This document shows, in pieces, positions 45,362 to 55,420 of a stretch of DNA of 64,000 bases. Made by a program: the position numbers and the translations under genes. The stretch's first letter is position 1. Each line of letters starts with the position of its first letter. The notes below the pieces were generated by a model. That model saw only the letters and a list, made by a program, of their open reading frames with translations. It made no database searches and was not told the DNA's origin. Source of the DNA: Diaporthe sp. PMI_573 (taxonomy: Eukaryota > Ascomycota > Sordariomycetes > Diaporthales > Diaporthaceae); assembly GCA_021399435.1 (NCBI GenBank), contig JAJTUP010000062.1:124001-188000 (forward strand). Direction: 5' to 3'.

Positions 45362-46605
45362 TTTGCCGGAGCCAATGATTATGTTACAAGACTACCTAGG
45401 TACACTTCCGTTCGAAGGAGTCCGCGAATGAATGTGCCACTGTAGGTATCTTTATCATCCGGGCACATCAGCTTCTGCAGAGAGAGGGCACTCCGTCATC
45501 TTATGCCTTTTGCTTTGGAATCTGAGTGTTACGACTTCCTTTAAGCCCGTGCCCCTCCGTTTTCTCCAGGGTTAAGTCCGGAGTCGGCTCGTTGGTGTTA
45601 CTGTAAGCTAAATATGATTCCCTCTTGACTTTTCCTCATCGGCCCAGTTAGGAGTAGTCTGTGGTCAGCGAGACACTCAGCGCCATGCACAAGCGCCGTA
45701 GAGGTAGTCGACGATCTCATGCCGCTTAAAGCCGAGTACACATGTCAAGCCAAAGTCCGGGCCAATCATAACCCCGGACACGGCCGGAAAGGGTAAATCG
45801 TTTGGGCTGGGGCCCAGCATTCTCTCACCGACCCCCAGACCTACTTGACGCTAATTCCCTGCCATGCGAGGTTTCATACAAGAACCTTGGGAAGAACAGG
45901 TCTGAAGAAGTTGGGGATTCTTCGCGCAGAGGGTTCGGTAGAATGGCAGACTGGAGCAATGCCGGTAACTGACGAGCAGGCGATTTAGCCGGTCGAATTT
46001 CTCCCAGTACCCAGACGACCAAAATCTCACACCTGGTAAGCCTCTGCCATTTCCCCATGGTCTCCCATCTGCAGGGCTTCCACGACGACAAATTTGGATG
46101 GCCCGCCACTGCCTTGGGTGGCTCTTGTCTATTCTGCAACCGAATTGTATAGCGTGGGATGTCCTTGTCTTGACAGAGCTGGCTTGAGAGCGGCGGATGT
46201 TGTACTCCGGGGTGGGGCGATTAGCCTGTGTATTGCTTTGGAAACACGGCCTTCCCGTGGCAGGGAGCGTTCTGCTTTGCCGAGAGACCAACGGAAATAG
46301 TCAGAACGTGCCACTTTTCGTAAAAGGCCAAATAATTGGGAGTTATCCAGACGCATTTCAGGATAGAAACGTGCCTGACCTTACGACCCATGGATGCCTT
46401 TGTCAACCAACTCCCTCAAGCATCCAAGCCATGTACCAGCTCTCCCGTGGGGAAGAAGGTCTCATCATTCAAGGCTGGAAGTTGATATTCAGGGAGTGAG
46501 CAGAGGACTGTTACGATAAAGAGTAAAATGTAACAATTGTGCGTCTCCTGCTCAGTGGGTAGCATGGCCGCCAGTACTTCAGGAAAAGAGGCTAAACCCC
46601 ATCAA
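45362..46605. other. Intergenic between SDR and MetX-family genes
   Basis: Holds the SDR 5' flank with one TACCTAGGTA palindrome (45393-45402), 31 bp from its start codon, and the 3' flank of the acetyltransferase gene. Overlapping short frames (45825-46291) show no domain. Nothing else seen. Confidence 0.6.
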
Positions 46606-48147
46606 TCAGCCCAGGAAATTCTTCAGGTTTCCACCTATGTTTTGCAGGTCCAACAAGAACGTGTCATGACCAAACAGACTCTGCTCCTCGCTCAGCTCGA
46701 CATGCGTCACCTTCCTGTTGCCAGCGTACCTGAGCGTTTCGGCAATCTCCCTCTGTTGCCACGCAGGGAACAAGATATCGCTGGCAACACCCATGACAAG
46801 CGTGGGGTGGTCTCTCAACGACGCAAGGCCAGACACAAGGTCAGCGGGAGGTTTGGCGCTCATCGCCCCCTGAACGTCGACAGCGCCCTCGCTCGTCCCG
46901 GGCTGCTCCTCGTACGGGAGGTCTGGCAGCGTCAGGCTGCAACTGGCCTCAAACCCTGACGAGGCGCCGGACGCGAACTCGTTCTCCCGCTCGGCGCGCC
47001 GGGCGACGGTCCGCACCCTGTTCTCGCGGCCCAGGTCGAACAGGTCCATGGCCTTGCTCACGTACAGGAGGCTGTTGGCATCATAGGTCAGGTTGAACTT
47101 CTCGCCGGCGTGGTCTAGATACGTCTCGATGAGGAAGTCCGGGCACAGGGCCGGCGGCTTGCTTGGGTCTGCCCTCCTCCGACCGAACCTCTGCTCCCAC
47201 TCCGGGCCGGAGCGGTACGTGACCGTTGCGATTTCTCGCGCGAGCTTCATGCCGTGGTGCGGGGGCACCTTGCCGTAGTAGAAGCCCCTGTTCCAATTTG
47301 GGTCCATCATGAGCACCTGTCGCTGGGTGTGACGCATGGCTATGCTATATGGGTGGCTCCGGGCACACCCACTGATGGAGACGATTCTGCCGACCCTGTC
47401 GGGGAACAGCACGCCGGCTGCGAGGGATTGCATGCCGCCCATGCTCGAGCCGACGCTGGCGTGCAGCTTCTCGACGCCCAGGCCATCTAGCAGCCTGAAC
47501 TGGGCCCTGACCATGTCTTCGATGGTCAAGATGGGGAACCGCGTGGCATAGTTCTGACCGTCGGCGGGATCTATGCTGCTGGGTCCGGTGGAGCCGTAAC
47601 AGCCACCGAGCACGTTGGTGCAGATGACAAAGTACTTGTCGGTATCCAGGGCTTTCCCCGGCCCTATAAACTTCTCCCACCATCCAGGCTGGGGGTTCAG
47701 CTCGGTCGAGTGCGCATGGGACGACGCAGACAAGCCGGTGTGCAGCAAGACGACGTTGGATTTGTCCTTGTTCATTGTTCCCCATGCCTCATATGCTATG
47801 TCGAACTCGGGGAGGACACCGCCCCAGTCGAGGAGTAGGGGGTTATCGCAGTGGTATTCCAGGGTCTCGCCGACGGTATAGGTTGGCTCGGGGCCGCTCG
47901 AGGAGGTGCGGGCCTCGAGAGTTGCGGACCTGCTCTCTACAGCGTCGAGGCAGGGGAAGGACATGGCGGGGTTGGAGGCGCCACTGCGGTGGTGTGGGCT
48001 CGTATGAAGGCATCGTTGCGGCGCAAGGGTCGATCGCGAGTGAGCTGGCCGCAGCGGGCCCGAAGAGCGACCACCCCTCGCGGCGCTGGTGGCCGTGAGC
48101 TGGCGCAAGGCCGTCGCGATGCATCTCTGTGGCTTCATGGCGGCCAT
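46606..48147 (-). CDS. MetX-family O-acetyltransferase, probably mitochondrial serine O-acetyltransferase
   Basis: Transfers acetyl from acetyl-CoA to serine (cysteine synthesis) or homoserine (methionine synthesis). Single exon, 513 residues from ATG 48147. The first 60 residues are rich in Arg, Ser and Ala with no acids ([25 protein letters not shown]), a typical mitochondrial presequence. The alpha/beta-hydrolase core starts [29 protein letters not shown] and [22 protein letters not shown] follow. The catalytic triad is Ser235 (VGSSMGGM), Asp457 (VASDILFP) and His494 (FGHDTFLL). The [13 protein letters not shown] segment and leader match the fungal Cys2/CysA serine O-acetyltransferase branch as I know it, rather than Met2, whose equivalent reads more like HALTGSAH. 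The substrate choice remains an inference; 'homoserine O-acetyltransferase' would be the automatic label. A second ATG lies three codons in. Confidence 0.88.
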   Translation of the reverse strand: MAAMKPQRCIATALRQLTATSAARGGRSSGPLRPAHSRSTLAPQRCLHTSPHHRSGASNPAMSFPCLDAVESRSATLEARTSSSGPEPTYTVGETLEYHCDNPLLLDWGGVLPEFDIAYEAWGTMNKDKSNVVLLHTGLSASSHAHSTELNPQPGWWEKFIGPGKALDTDKYFVICTNVLGGCYGSTGPSSIDPADGQNYATRFPILTIEDMVRAQFRLLDGLGVEKLHASVGSSMGGMQSLAAGVLFPDRVGRIVSISGCARSHPYSIAMRHTQRQVLMMDPNWNRGFYYGKVPPHHGMKLAREIATVTYRSGPEWEQRFGRRRADPSKPPALCPDFLIETYLDHAGEKFNLTYDANSLLYVSKAMDLFDLGRENRVRTVARRAERENEFASGASSGFEASCSLTLPDLPYEEQPGTSEGAVDVQGAMSAKPPADLVSGLASLRDHPTLVMGVASDILFPAWQQREIAETLRYAGNRKVTHVELSEEQSLFGHDTFLLDLQNIGGNLKNFLG

Positions 48148-48697
48148 GTCACTCACATGCAAAACACACAGGACGCTGGACAAGAGGGAAGAAACAACAC
48201 GATGACTCGGGTCCACTCACTCACTCACTCCACCATCATGAGCGACCTCTGAAGTGCCAGACTGTGAGGTTTTGTAATCAAGCAAATCTGGTGTGCGACT
48301 CGTGCGACCGGTGCCACTCGTGCCACTCGTGCCACTCGTTCGACTTCCCGCCTCGGCCGATCTCGCAGATAACGTGTGCAGTACTGCAGCCACCCCTGGG
48401 GGTGCTATCGGCGGGTGTGGACGTGACGTAGCTCCCTTCTCGTGCTTGTCACCCCACATTCCAAGGGTCATGGGCAACATTGCCCGTCAAGAAGCTTCCT
48501 CTTGGAGGCCTGAAGACTGATGAATGAAGGAAACCACGGTTTGGCCTGGGGTACCTCGTACCCGCCTCACATCGCATCACAATCATTGCACTTGTGACAA
48601 ACACAAAAGCACATTCCTCAATAAGCACAACCTGTTTCTAATAAATCCCATCGTTTGCAACCCGTGCCACTGCTTCCACCGCACTCCTTCTCGATAC
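48148..48697. other. Bidirectional promoter region
   Basis: Spacer between two divergent genes. It holds a GTGCCACTC short tandem repeat (48310-48339, about three units). No other feature seen. Confidence 0.6.
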
Positions 48698-49991
48698 ATG
48701 TTCACCACCTTCGTACTGATCCTACTTTTCTTATTGCCCGCCATGTCCTTCTTCCTCCCAGCAGTGCAACGCCTTATCACCAACGTCCTCGGAATCACTT
48801 CCGATGACAGTAATGGCACTGGCACATCCGGCCCGGGCAGCGACTCCAGCAGCCACAAGTCTTGGTCCGAACAAGACACAAACTCCTGCGCTTCAGGGAT
48901 TGAACATGAGCCATCTGCTCTCGATGTTGTTGTCGTCAAGGCAATGTTGAGCAAGGGCCTTGGACTTCCACACGAGATTGTCCTGTCTCTACTTGACCAT
49001 GCCGAATATTGGCCACACACAACCACGACCCTGGATCATTCTCTTACAGTCTCTTCCGGGACGACCGTCCGTGAGAACCGGTTCATTGCAAGTGCTGCTC
49101 CCCGGCCACAGGGCTCTGCATTGGCTAACTGACGACTTGCCAGCTGCGGTCAAAACCACTCGGCTTGATCAAAAAGGCTCACTACGATGAACGCTACTAC
49201 AGCTTCACCACTGCTCTGGCCAAACCACTCTCAGAATGTGGAGACTATTCCCTGTCTCAGTTCCAAGAATGGATCGGTGGTCCAACAGACACCCTCGAGC
49301 ACCCTTGCCGCAAAATCGTCTTCACCTTGCGCAGCCGCGACCAGGGCTGGGGTGGACATCCCCAGGACAAGGGAAGCTATCGGGGATCATGGACCTGGTT
49401 TGAGGCCGGCAAGGAGCGTTTCGACAAGAATGCCCCCCAACCAAAGGACACTCCGGAGAAGAAGGCGCCTGTTGAAAGCACCGTCGAGGGAGAAGCGGGT
49501 AGCAGTTCTTCTCTCGACCCCAACCACAAGATCCCAACCCCGTACTTCCCCGTATACGCTGCACGATCCGTACGGCCAGCACTCGAGCCAGGCCGGGAGG
49601 CTTTCCACCATGACCTTCACCCTTGTCCCATGCTGACAATACAGAGGAACAAGGCTGCAACTCGGCAGCTTACAACCCATACGGTCGTGTGGTCCTGGAA
49701 CGACTGCGTCGACCCACTGAGTGAGGAGGGGCTCTCAGAGTTGGGCCGCGGACCCGAGACTGGCAATGGTGACTTTGTCCGCGACCTCACGTTGGGCGAT
49801 GTCGTGACGGTCTGGGCGAAGGCGAGATTCGCAGGGTGGACCAACCACATCGACAGCGTCAAGTTGGACAGTAAGCATCATTCTTCTCCCTCTCACGCAT
49901 TCCCCGTCTTTCGTTTTGAAATGTTCCAGAGTGCAATACTTCAGGCTCCGTAGCAGGTGACTAACACGTACCAGTCTACTGGGCGCTATGA
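48698..49991 (+). CDS. Conserved fungal protein with F-box-like segment, function unknown
   Basis: I recognise the pattern of a widespread uncharacterised fungal family but no function. Exons: 48698-49087, 49144-49870, 49975-49991; 377 residues, or 362 if translation starts at the second ATG (48743). The longer start adds a hydrophobic stretch (FVLILLFLLPAM) that could be a signal anchor. LPHEIVLSLLDHAEYWPHTTT resembles an F-box helix. The next blocks are CRKIVFTLRSRDQGWGG, GSYRGSWTWFEAGKERF, THTVVWSWNDCVDP, GDFVRDLTLGDVVTVWAKARF and the family-type end VKLDIYWAL. Intron 1 (49088-49143) has a GC donor (GCAAGT) and is the only choice that keeps frame. Intron 2 (49871-49974, 104 bp) is nearly a copy of intron 3 of the MFS gene. 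The last exon is 17 bp. Confidence 0.83.
49871..49974 (+). repeat. Introner-like intron, copy 2 (104 bp)
   Basis: GTAAGC..ACCAG intron, phase 1, branch GACTAAC. It is homologous over its full length to 34019-34122. The exon context at both sites is CA|GTAAGC..CAG|T. The two host genes are unrelated. Confidence 0.85.
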
Positions 49992-50513
49992 GCTGATTTC
50001 GCACGCAATCAGCGAGCAGCAATGGGGCTCTCGAGTTATTCCTGATACCAACCCGACGCGCACACTACTATACGTTCCCGCATACGTTTGAGCACTGCTA
50101 GCAACCTACACTTACCCGAAATCGTGCTTTGCGAGACACCAGTTCGTTCTCTGCGAACCGGGCGGTCGTCAAGTGATGAAATAGGCTCCCGCCTGTGGGA
50201 TTTGTCCCGAGATTATTGTGAGGAAATCAAGAACGTCCTTGGTTCTAATGGGAGATCCCGTTGGCAATCGTGCCAGGGGTTGGGCAGTTGCACTTGGGCG
50301 TTGTCCACAGAGTAAAGTCTCGTTGCTTCAACGATTTTCAAGTAGCCATTAGACGATCGCGAAATGCGGGATTGATATTCATCTGATGATGTCTTTTGAC
50401 TTCCACATCATGATAATGTAAACCATTTTCGCACTCAAACGCCAGCGCAGTATCCTTCTGTCGCCAGAACCGGCCATCGGGATGTGTCGCCTACAGGTAT
50501 CATTAAAACTAAG
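49992..50513. other. Short intergenic, tail-to-tail
   Basis: 3' flanks of the F-box-like and BTB-like genes. No further feature seen. Confidence 0.6.
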
Positions 50514-53500
50514 TCATGCACTGGTAATGCCCTTCCTTCTGTCAAGGTCTCCTCCGAGGGATTTGTCCCCGAGAACAGCGAGAGATTTGTCCTCAGCGAG
50601 CAGAGATAAGTCTTGCGCGAGGAACTTGTCGTCACTGTCCTCCCTGGCGACCGCGCCCCACGCAGGCGGCTCAGCCACCTTACCCTTGGCGAGGTATCCT
50701 GCTGCCGGGTTGTAGTTCGATGAAGCCGGCTGGTCCGGCCAGAGTATCCGCCCAGCCTCCTCCTCGGTCATCTCACGAGGCTCTTCGCCTCCGCGCCCGT
50801 CGCTGGCTCCGGCCTCGCAGCCATCTTCCATGTCGGTGGAATACGAGGACTCCAGCTGGGCGGCCTCGGCTAGTGAATCGTCCTCCATACTTTGGTGACT
50901 GCTTAATGGTGGAGGAGGCGGCGGATCGGGAGGATGCTTTTGCGACATCCTCTCCTCCGACCTTGCCTGCAAACCCTCAAGCCGGGCCGATTCCTGCGGG
51001 AGGAGATCCTGCGGCTGCGCTGGCCCGCCCGCCAAAGCGCTGAGCGTCTGCCGCCGCCAGGCGCCGACCAGTGGCCGCATGAGGGCGAGCTCGTTGTTCT
51101 TGAAGGCGGCGTAGGAGGCAGGACTCACCAGCGCCAGCGCGTGGAGGTCGTCGAAGGTTTCTGTGTGGCGCAAGATGCGCAGGCAGAGGGCCTCGTCGGG
51201 CGCGAAGGCCAGAGGTGGAAGGGGCTTGTGCCGTTGCATATCGTCGGCGACCTTGCCTTGTTCTGCTTCTCGTTCCTGGCCTACCGTAGTGTATATTCCA
51301 CTCCGGCTTCCGGCCACCAAGTCTTCTGTGTCCACCTGCATCAATCCTCGCGCGTCCTCGGCGGGGACGTGCGCAGGCGCCACCGCCTCATGCTGTATAC
51401 TCGAACCATTGAGGCTGGATCTGTCGAGCTTGCCCAGCGAGACGTTCTGTATAGTCTGCGGCTCGTTGAGCCTGTGCTTCGACAACCCCCAGCCGTGCCT
51501 CTTTCCGTCCACATCGAACAGCGTAAGGCCGCTGATACTATTATATACGTCATTGACGGCTGCGCGGAAGGCCGGGGCCGGGTCACACACAGTGGAACCC
51601 GAATGGGCCGGGTGCCGCGGGCTTGGTATCAGGCGCAGGACGTCGAGAAGTTGGCCAAGGGACCGGGGCGGCTGGCCTTGTTGGCTCTGCGCGTAAGGCA
51701 GGACAGAAGGATTGATGACAGTCCAGACGAGCTGCAGCTCGTTCAGGACCAGGAGGAGCCAGCCCAGGCTTGTAGCGTCGCACCAGTGGTCGCCTTTTGG
51801 GCAAATCGGAGTGCTAGTCAAGGAGAAAAGAGAAAGCAACGGGGGGGTTCGTGGGTACGAGGATGTCCGCAGCAGAGAGGACACCCTGGATGTATCATCG
51901 CTGTAAGGAAGTCCTGCTCCGACCTGCTGGCTTGTATACGTTGGCCCCGCTCCGTTATCACTGCTTGCGCGGGCTGGCGGCCGGAAGTACTCGTGAACCG
52001 CACTAATGCAAGCGCTGTAGACCTGCGCCAGCTTGGCAGTTCTCACGGCCCAGATCTTCTCCTTCGTGACCTTTGGCCAGGGCTTGGCTCGCAGCTCTTC
52101 CTCGTCCACAATATTCAGCACTGCCGTCTTAGACACGCGGGTAAAAAGCCGCCGCAAGCCAAAGGCGTAGCTGATGAGCAGGATGCCGTCTGGCTGGTGC
52201 TCAGTCGCCTTGTGCACCCATGCAGGCAGCCAGCGGTGCTCGACAAAAAGTTCCAGAGGTGAGGTACACTGGTACCTCAAGCAGACTTCTGCGATCGCTG
52301 TAAACTGGGCGAAGCTGACCTCCCGTGGGACCTTATCATTCTGCATGTGCGCAGCAAACAGCAAAATCGTCAAGGCGTCCTCTTTGTTGGGCTCGAGCTG
52401 CGGCATGCCATACAGCCTGACGGAGCTGCCATCAGCACAGGTGACAGAGCGCGGCGGCTCCCTGGGCACTTGGCCGTCCAGCCCCCTCAGGTCTTTATCG
52501 AGGATCCGTGGATGGCTGAACTGGCCTCCAAAGACGGCCTCGAAGATGGGCGACGTTTCGGCCAGCATGTGGCTTGACACGCGAAAGCGGAGCAGCGGGG
52601 TGTCGAAGGCCCCAATGTTAGCAAATTCCAGGATCGCATTACCACGCGGCGCAATCACGTAGTCACGCACGTTGGCCTTCTTTCCCCTTTTCTCAGTACC
52701 CGGCGCCGTCGTCATGAGCAGGCGGTCCACGTGCATGATGGTCTCCTTTATGGTGTCATATCGCTGAAAGCGTCTTTCGTATAAAGGCCAGTAGGCAGGT
52801 GAGACGACGGTTGCGTTGGAAGGCAAGGGGGGTTGTCGTGTGCGGATCTCCTGGATAATGCCGGCGCGGTAGTCAGGGTCGCCGAGGGCTCTCTCCGCCA
52901 CCTCGGGCGGGGCGTCTCTGTCGTAGGCCTGGACGCTGGCGGCCAGGCTCCTCCTATGAGACTGGAGTAGCTTAACCAGCACTGCCCTCCAATCTCGGAT
53001 GGCTGCTAGAGAGGGGTCATTCAGGACGCGTCCATTCGAAGCACCCAGCTCGTCTCTGTTGCACCGTGCCCTGTCCTCATAACCAGAGCCCGTGGGCGCC
53101 AAAGAGTCACCGAGGCCAAGACTACTGAACGAAGCCTTCAGAATGTCCATGTCGCCGTCAGGGGCCGCACTTCCATGTGCCATTCTCATCGACTCGAGCC
53201 TCTCGACAGTCTCCGCAACCGACCCATTCCGGGCACGGCGAGATCGGCCCGCCGCCCTGGACGAGTTGTGTGCGGCCAGCATTGCCTCAACCGCGTCTGA
53301 TGCGTCATCCCTGACCCTTGCGAACTCCTCGTACGCGCTGTCTACGGACCCAGGGTCAGACCCGGGGATCTGGGCCGCTCGAAGCCTCTGTGTGTAGCCC
53401 TTGAGCTGGCCGAGTCTCCCGTCCAACAGCGCCCTCTCTGTTGCCTCTTCAGATGCACGGCCACTGCTTGTGCTAACATCGTTCCTCCGGCTCATGGTTT

Positions 53501-53777
53501 CTAGCACATTGCTCTTGGGTGACGGATCCTGCGGCGGTAACCATTCATCTCGGCTCGGCGCAGGCCAAAGTGTGCTCGACATTGGTGAGAGGGGCGCCCG
53601 AGGGGAGACGGCCTGAGGGCTCAGGTCCGAGATAGAGAGCCCACTCAGCGCGCTTCTGAGATTGATGATCCTCGCCGGGCCAGTGGTCGACGGAGAAGAA
53701 GACGGCGAAGCAGAGCGGGACACGGGGCGCGTCGTCGTTGCTGTCGCAGACTTGGACCGGACATGCTGCCCCGTCAT
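50514..53777 (-). CDS. Large BTB/POZ-like protein with F-box-like helix, function unknown
   Basis: Single exon, 1087 residues, ATG at 53777. Residues 1-110 are disordered and Ser/Pro-rich. A helical region at about 110-370 includes YEEFARVRDDASDAVEAMLAAHN. A BTB/POZ-like core spans about 375-510 (ILEFANIGAFDTPLLRFRVSSHMLAETSPIF, then LTILLFAAHM, FTAIAEVCLRYQC, LFVEHRWLPAW). This is followed by VSKTAVLNIVDEEEL and WAVRTAKLAQVYSACISAVHEYF. Near 870-915, EALCLRILRHTETFDDLHALALVSPASYAAFK looks like an F-box-type helix. The C-terminal 170 residues are acidic with a poly-Pro run. BTB and F-box elements suggest a ubiquitin-ligase adaptor or scaffold, but that is inference. No intron is required, though a short 3' exon cannot be excluded. 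Confidence 0.8.
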   Translation of the reverse strand: MTGQHVRSKSATATTTRPVSRSASPSSSPSTTGPARIINLRSALSGLSISDLSPQAVSPRAPLSPMSSTLWPAPSRDEWLPPQDPSPKSNVLETMSRRNDVSTSSGRASEEATERALLDGRLGQLKGYTQRLRAAQIPGSDPGSVDSAYEEFARVRDDASDAVEAMLAAHNSSRAAGRSRRARNGSVAETVERLESMRMAHGSAAPDGDMDILKASFSSLGLGDSLAPTGSGYEDRARCNRDELGASNGRVLNDPSLAAIRDWRAVLVKLLQSHRRSLAASVQAYDRDAPPEVAERALGDPDYRAGIIQEIRTRQPPLPSNATVVSPAYWPLYERRFQRYDTIKETIMHVDRLLMTTAPGTEKRGKKANVRDYVIAPRGNAILEFANIGAFDTPLLRFRVSSHMLAETSPIFEAVFGGQFSHPRILDKDLRGLDGQVPREPPRSVTCADGSSVRLYGMPQLEPNKEDALTILLFAAHMQNDKVPREVSFAQFTAIAEVCLRYQCTSPLELFVEHRWLPAWVHKATEHQPDGILLISYAFGLRRLFTRVSKTAVLNIVDEEELRAKPWPKVTKEKIWAVRTAKLAQVYSACISAVHEYFRPPARASSDNGAGPTYTSQQVGAGLPYSDDTSRVSSLLRTSSYPRTPPLLSLFSLTSTPICPKGDHWCDATSLGWLLLVLNELQLVWTVINPSVLPYAQSQQGQPPRSLGQLLDVLRLIPSPRHPAHSGSTVCDPAPAFRAAVNDVYNSISGLTLFDVDGKRHGWGLSKHRLNEPQTIQNVSLGKLDRSSLNGSSIQHEAVAPAHVPAEDARGLMQVDTEDLVAGSRSGIYTTVGQEREAEQGKVADDMQRHKPLPPLAFAPDEALCLRILRHTETFDDLHALALVSPASYAAFKNNELALMRPLVGAWRRQTLSALAGGPAQPQDLLPQESARLEGLQARSEERMSQKHPPDPPPPPPLSSHQSMEDDSLAEAAQLESSYSTDMEDGCEAGASDGRGGEEPREMTEEEAGRILWPDQPASSNYNPAAGYLAKGKVAEPPAWGAVAREDSDDKFLAQDLSLLAEDKSLAVLGDKSLGGDLDRRKGITSA

Positions 53778-55420
53778 TGTTGCGGGGTGAGGGCGTATGC
53801 AGCCGACATGCGGGCTCTCTTGCGCCTAACTCAAGGACTGGGCACTGAGGCCGGTGGGTACCTTCACACCTCAAGTGATGAGATAGTCGGCGCCTTCACA
53901 TCCATCCCCCTCGTCGTCTCTGCTGTCTGCAGCCGAGCTTCGGGTGGGGTCCAGGAATGGTTTAGCGGGCCGTCAGCACCCACCAACCTGGTATAGCCCG
54001 CAGAGCCTCAAACATCCGCGCCTACACGCCCCCTAACCAGCATGGCGTGACCAGGTTTTATACAAAACACTCGGTGTATTTGCAGGCGTTTCTGATGCAT
54101 TTCCCAAGGTGATCTCGGCAAGAGACTTGGCCAGCTTGCCCATGTCAGAAGCTTTGAGAATGATTTTTAGATTTTCAACATTTTTTTCCCTTTTATTTTT
54201 CCCCCCGCTTTTCTCTCCAAGTATGCCTAGCTCCTCCCTAACCTCGCCCTGGTGCACTTGACCTGCGTGTTATTGGCAACAAAACCATATTCATCCTTGA
54301 ACTCTCATGACCATACCATGTGCCTCTGTGAAACTCCATTCAGTAAACCATCGTCCTCCCCCCCCAAAAGCACTGCAAGAGGGCCCCTCTTTCTGTGGCC
54401 CACACAATGTCGCCCTCTTATCCTCTCCCAAGAGGTGGTTGGCTTTCAAACAGGTGCCTGCCTAGCAGGATGCCAACCATCCATCATGTGCGCCTTCAAC
54501 CAGAGTTCTGCTGGCAGAGAATCAGAACAGCTTGTTGTCTGAGACCTGCCCGTGCCAATGAGGAGGGTGAAGCAAAGGTGAATCAACTGTTCAACCTTAA
54601 GCTGAGCTAAGGCATAGCTTGCACGGCCAAGGGTATCCGCCCACTTCACCACGCTCGGGTTGCCAGAGAGCGCTCTCATGCCTTCCTCCTCTTTGACGCT
54701 GAATCCAACTCATATAGTGGGCCAACCCACAAATGCCCAAGAGAGAACCTCAACCTCTGACATCTTTAATTTTGAAGAGAGGCGGAGATGTTCGGGAGAG
54801 GGACGCGGACAACCGTCCGAGGAAACAACAGAAACCGGGTGTAAACACAAGTTCTTTGCACCCCAAAAGCATATTGCGAAAGGCAGCCGAAAACCTCGCT
54901 GCAATGCGTCATGCTTTGTTGAAAACCGAAAACTTCCATTTTGCGCTGTCCGTCCCTTTGTGGTATATGCTGTCGTCGAAAAGACCCTCTATAAAAACCA
55001 TGTTCGCGTGAAAAGGCCTGATCTCCCCTTTTCCGAAGAGAGGCCAAAAGAGAGAGAATCCGCAAGTCTATCATTTCTGCTGGGGGCGCAGGCTCCGCTC
55101 TTCGCTTCGCCATCGGGTGGCGTGGACATGAGCTGTCACTAGCTGCCACCAAGATCGTTTGCCCTCGATCCAGGATATACGTGAGCTCTCCTTCGTCACG
55201 TCCACATTGGCAGCCGGATCAATATCAAGATCGTACAACCTCCTCCGCCTCAACACCATCTCGAGGCACATAAATGACACACCAAGTGCTGGGTGGCGAG
55301 ATCCTGAACAGAGCTGTCCAATGAGATCAAGCACGCTCTCGTGCGTGGCAATCGCGAATGGGCTCAAACATGTGCGTTTATCCAAAAGGCAACAACGCGG
55401 TCATCCAGAGGAGGCTTGGC
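53778..55420. other. Intergenic between BTB-like and Cid1-like genes
   Basis: 5' flank of the BTB-like gene (T-rich tract at 54177-54208) and 3' flank of the nucleotidyltransferase gene. Short frames on both strands overlap and have no domains. Nothing else seen. Confidence 0.6.
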
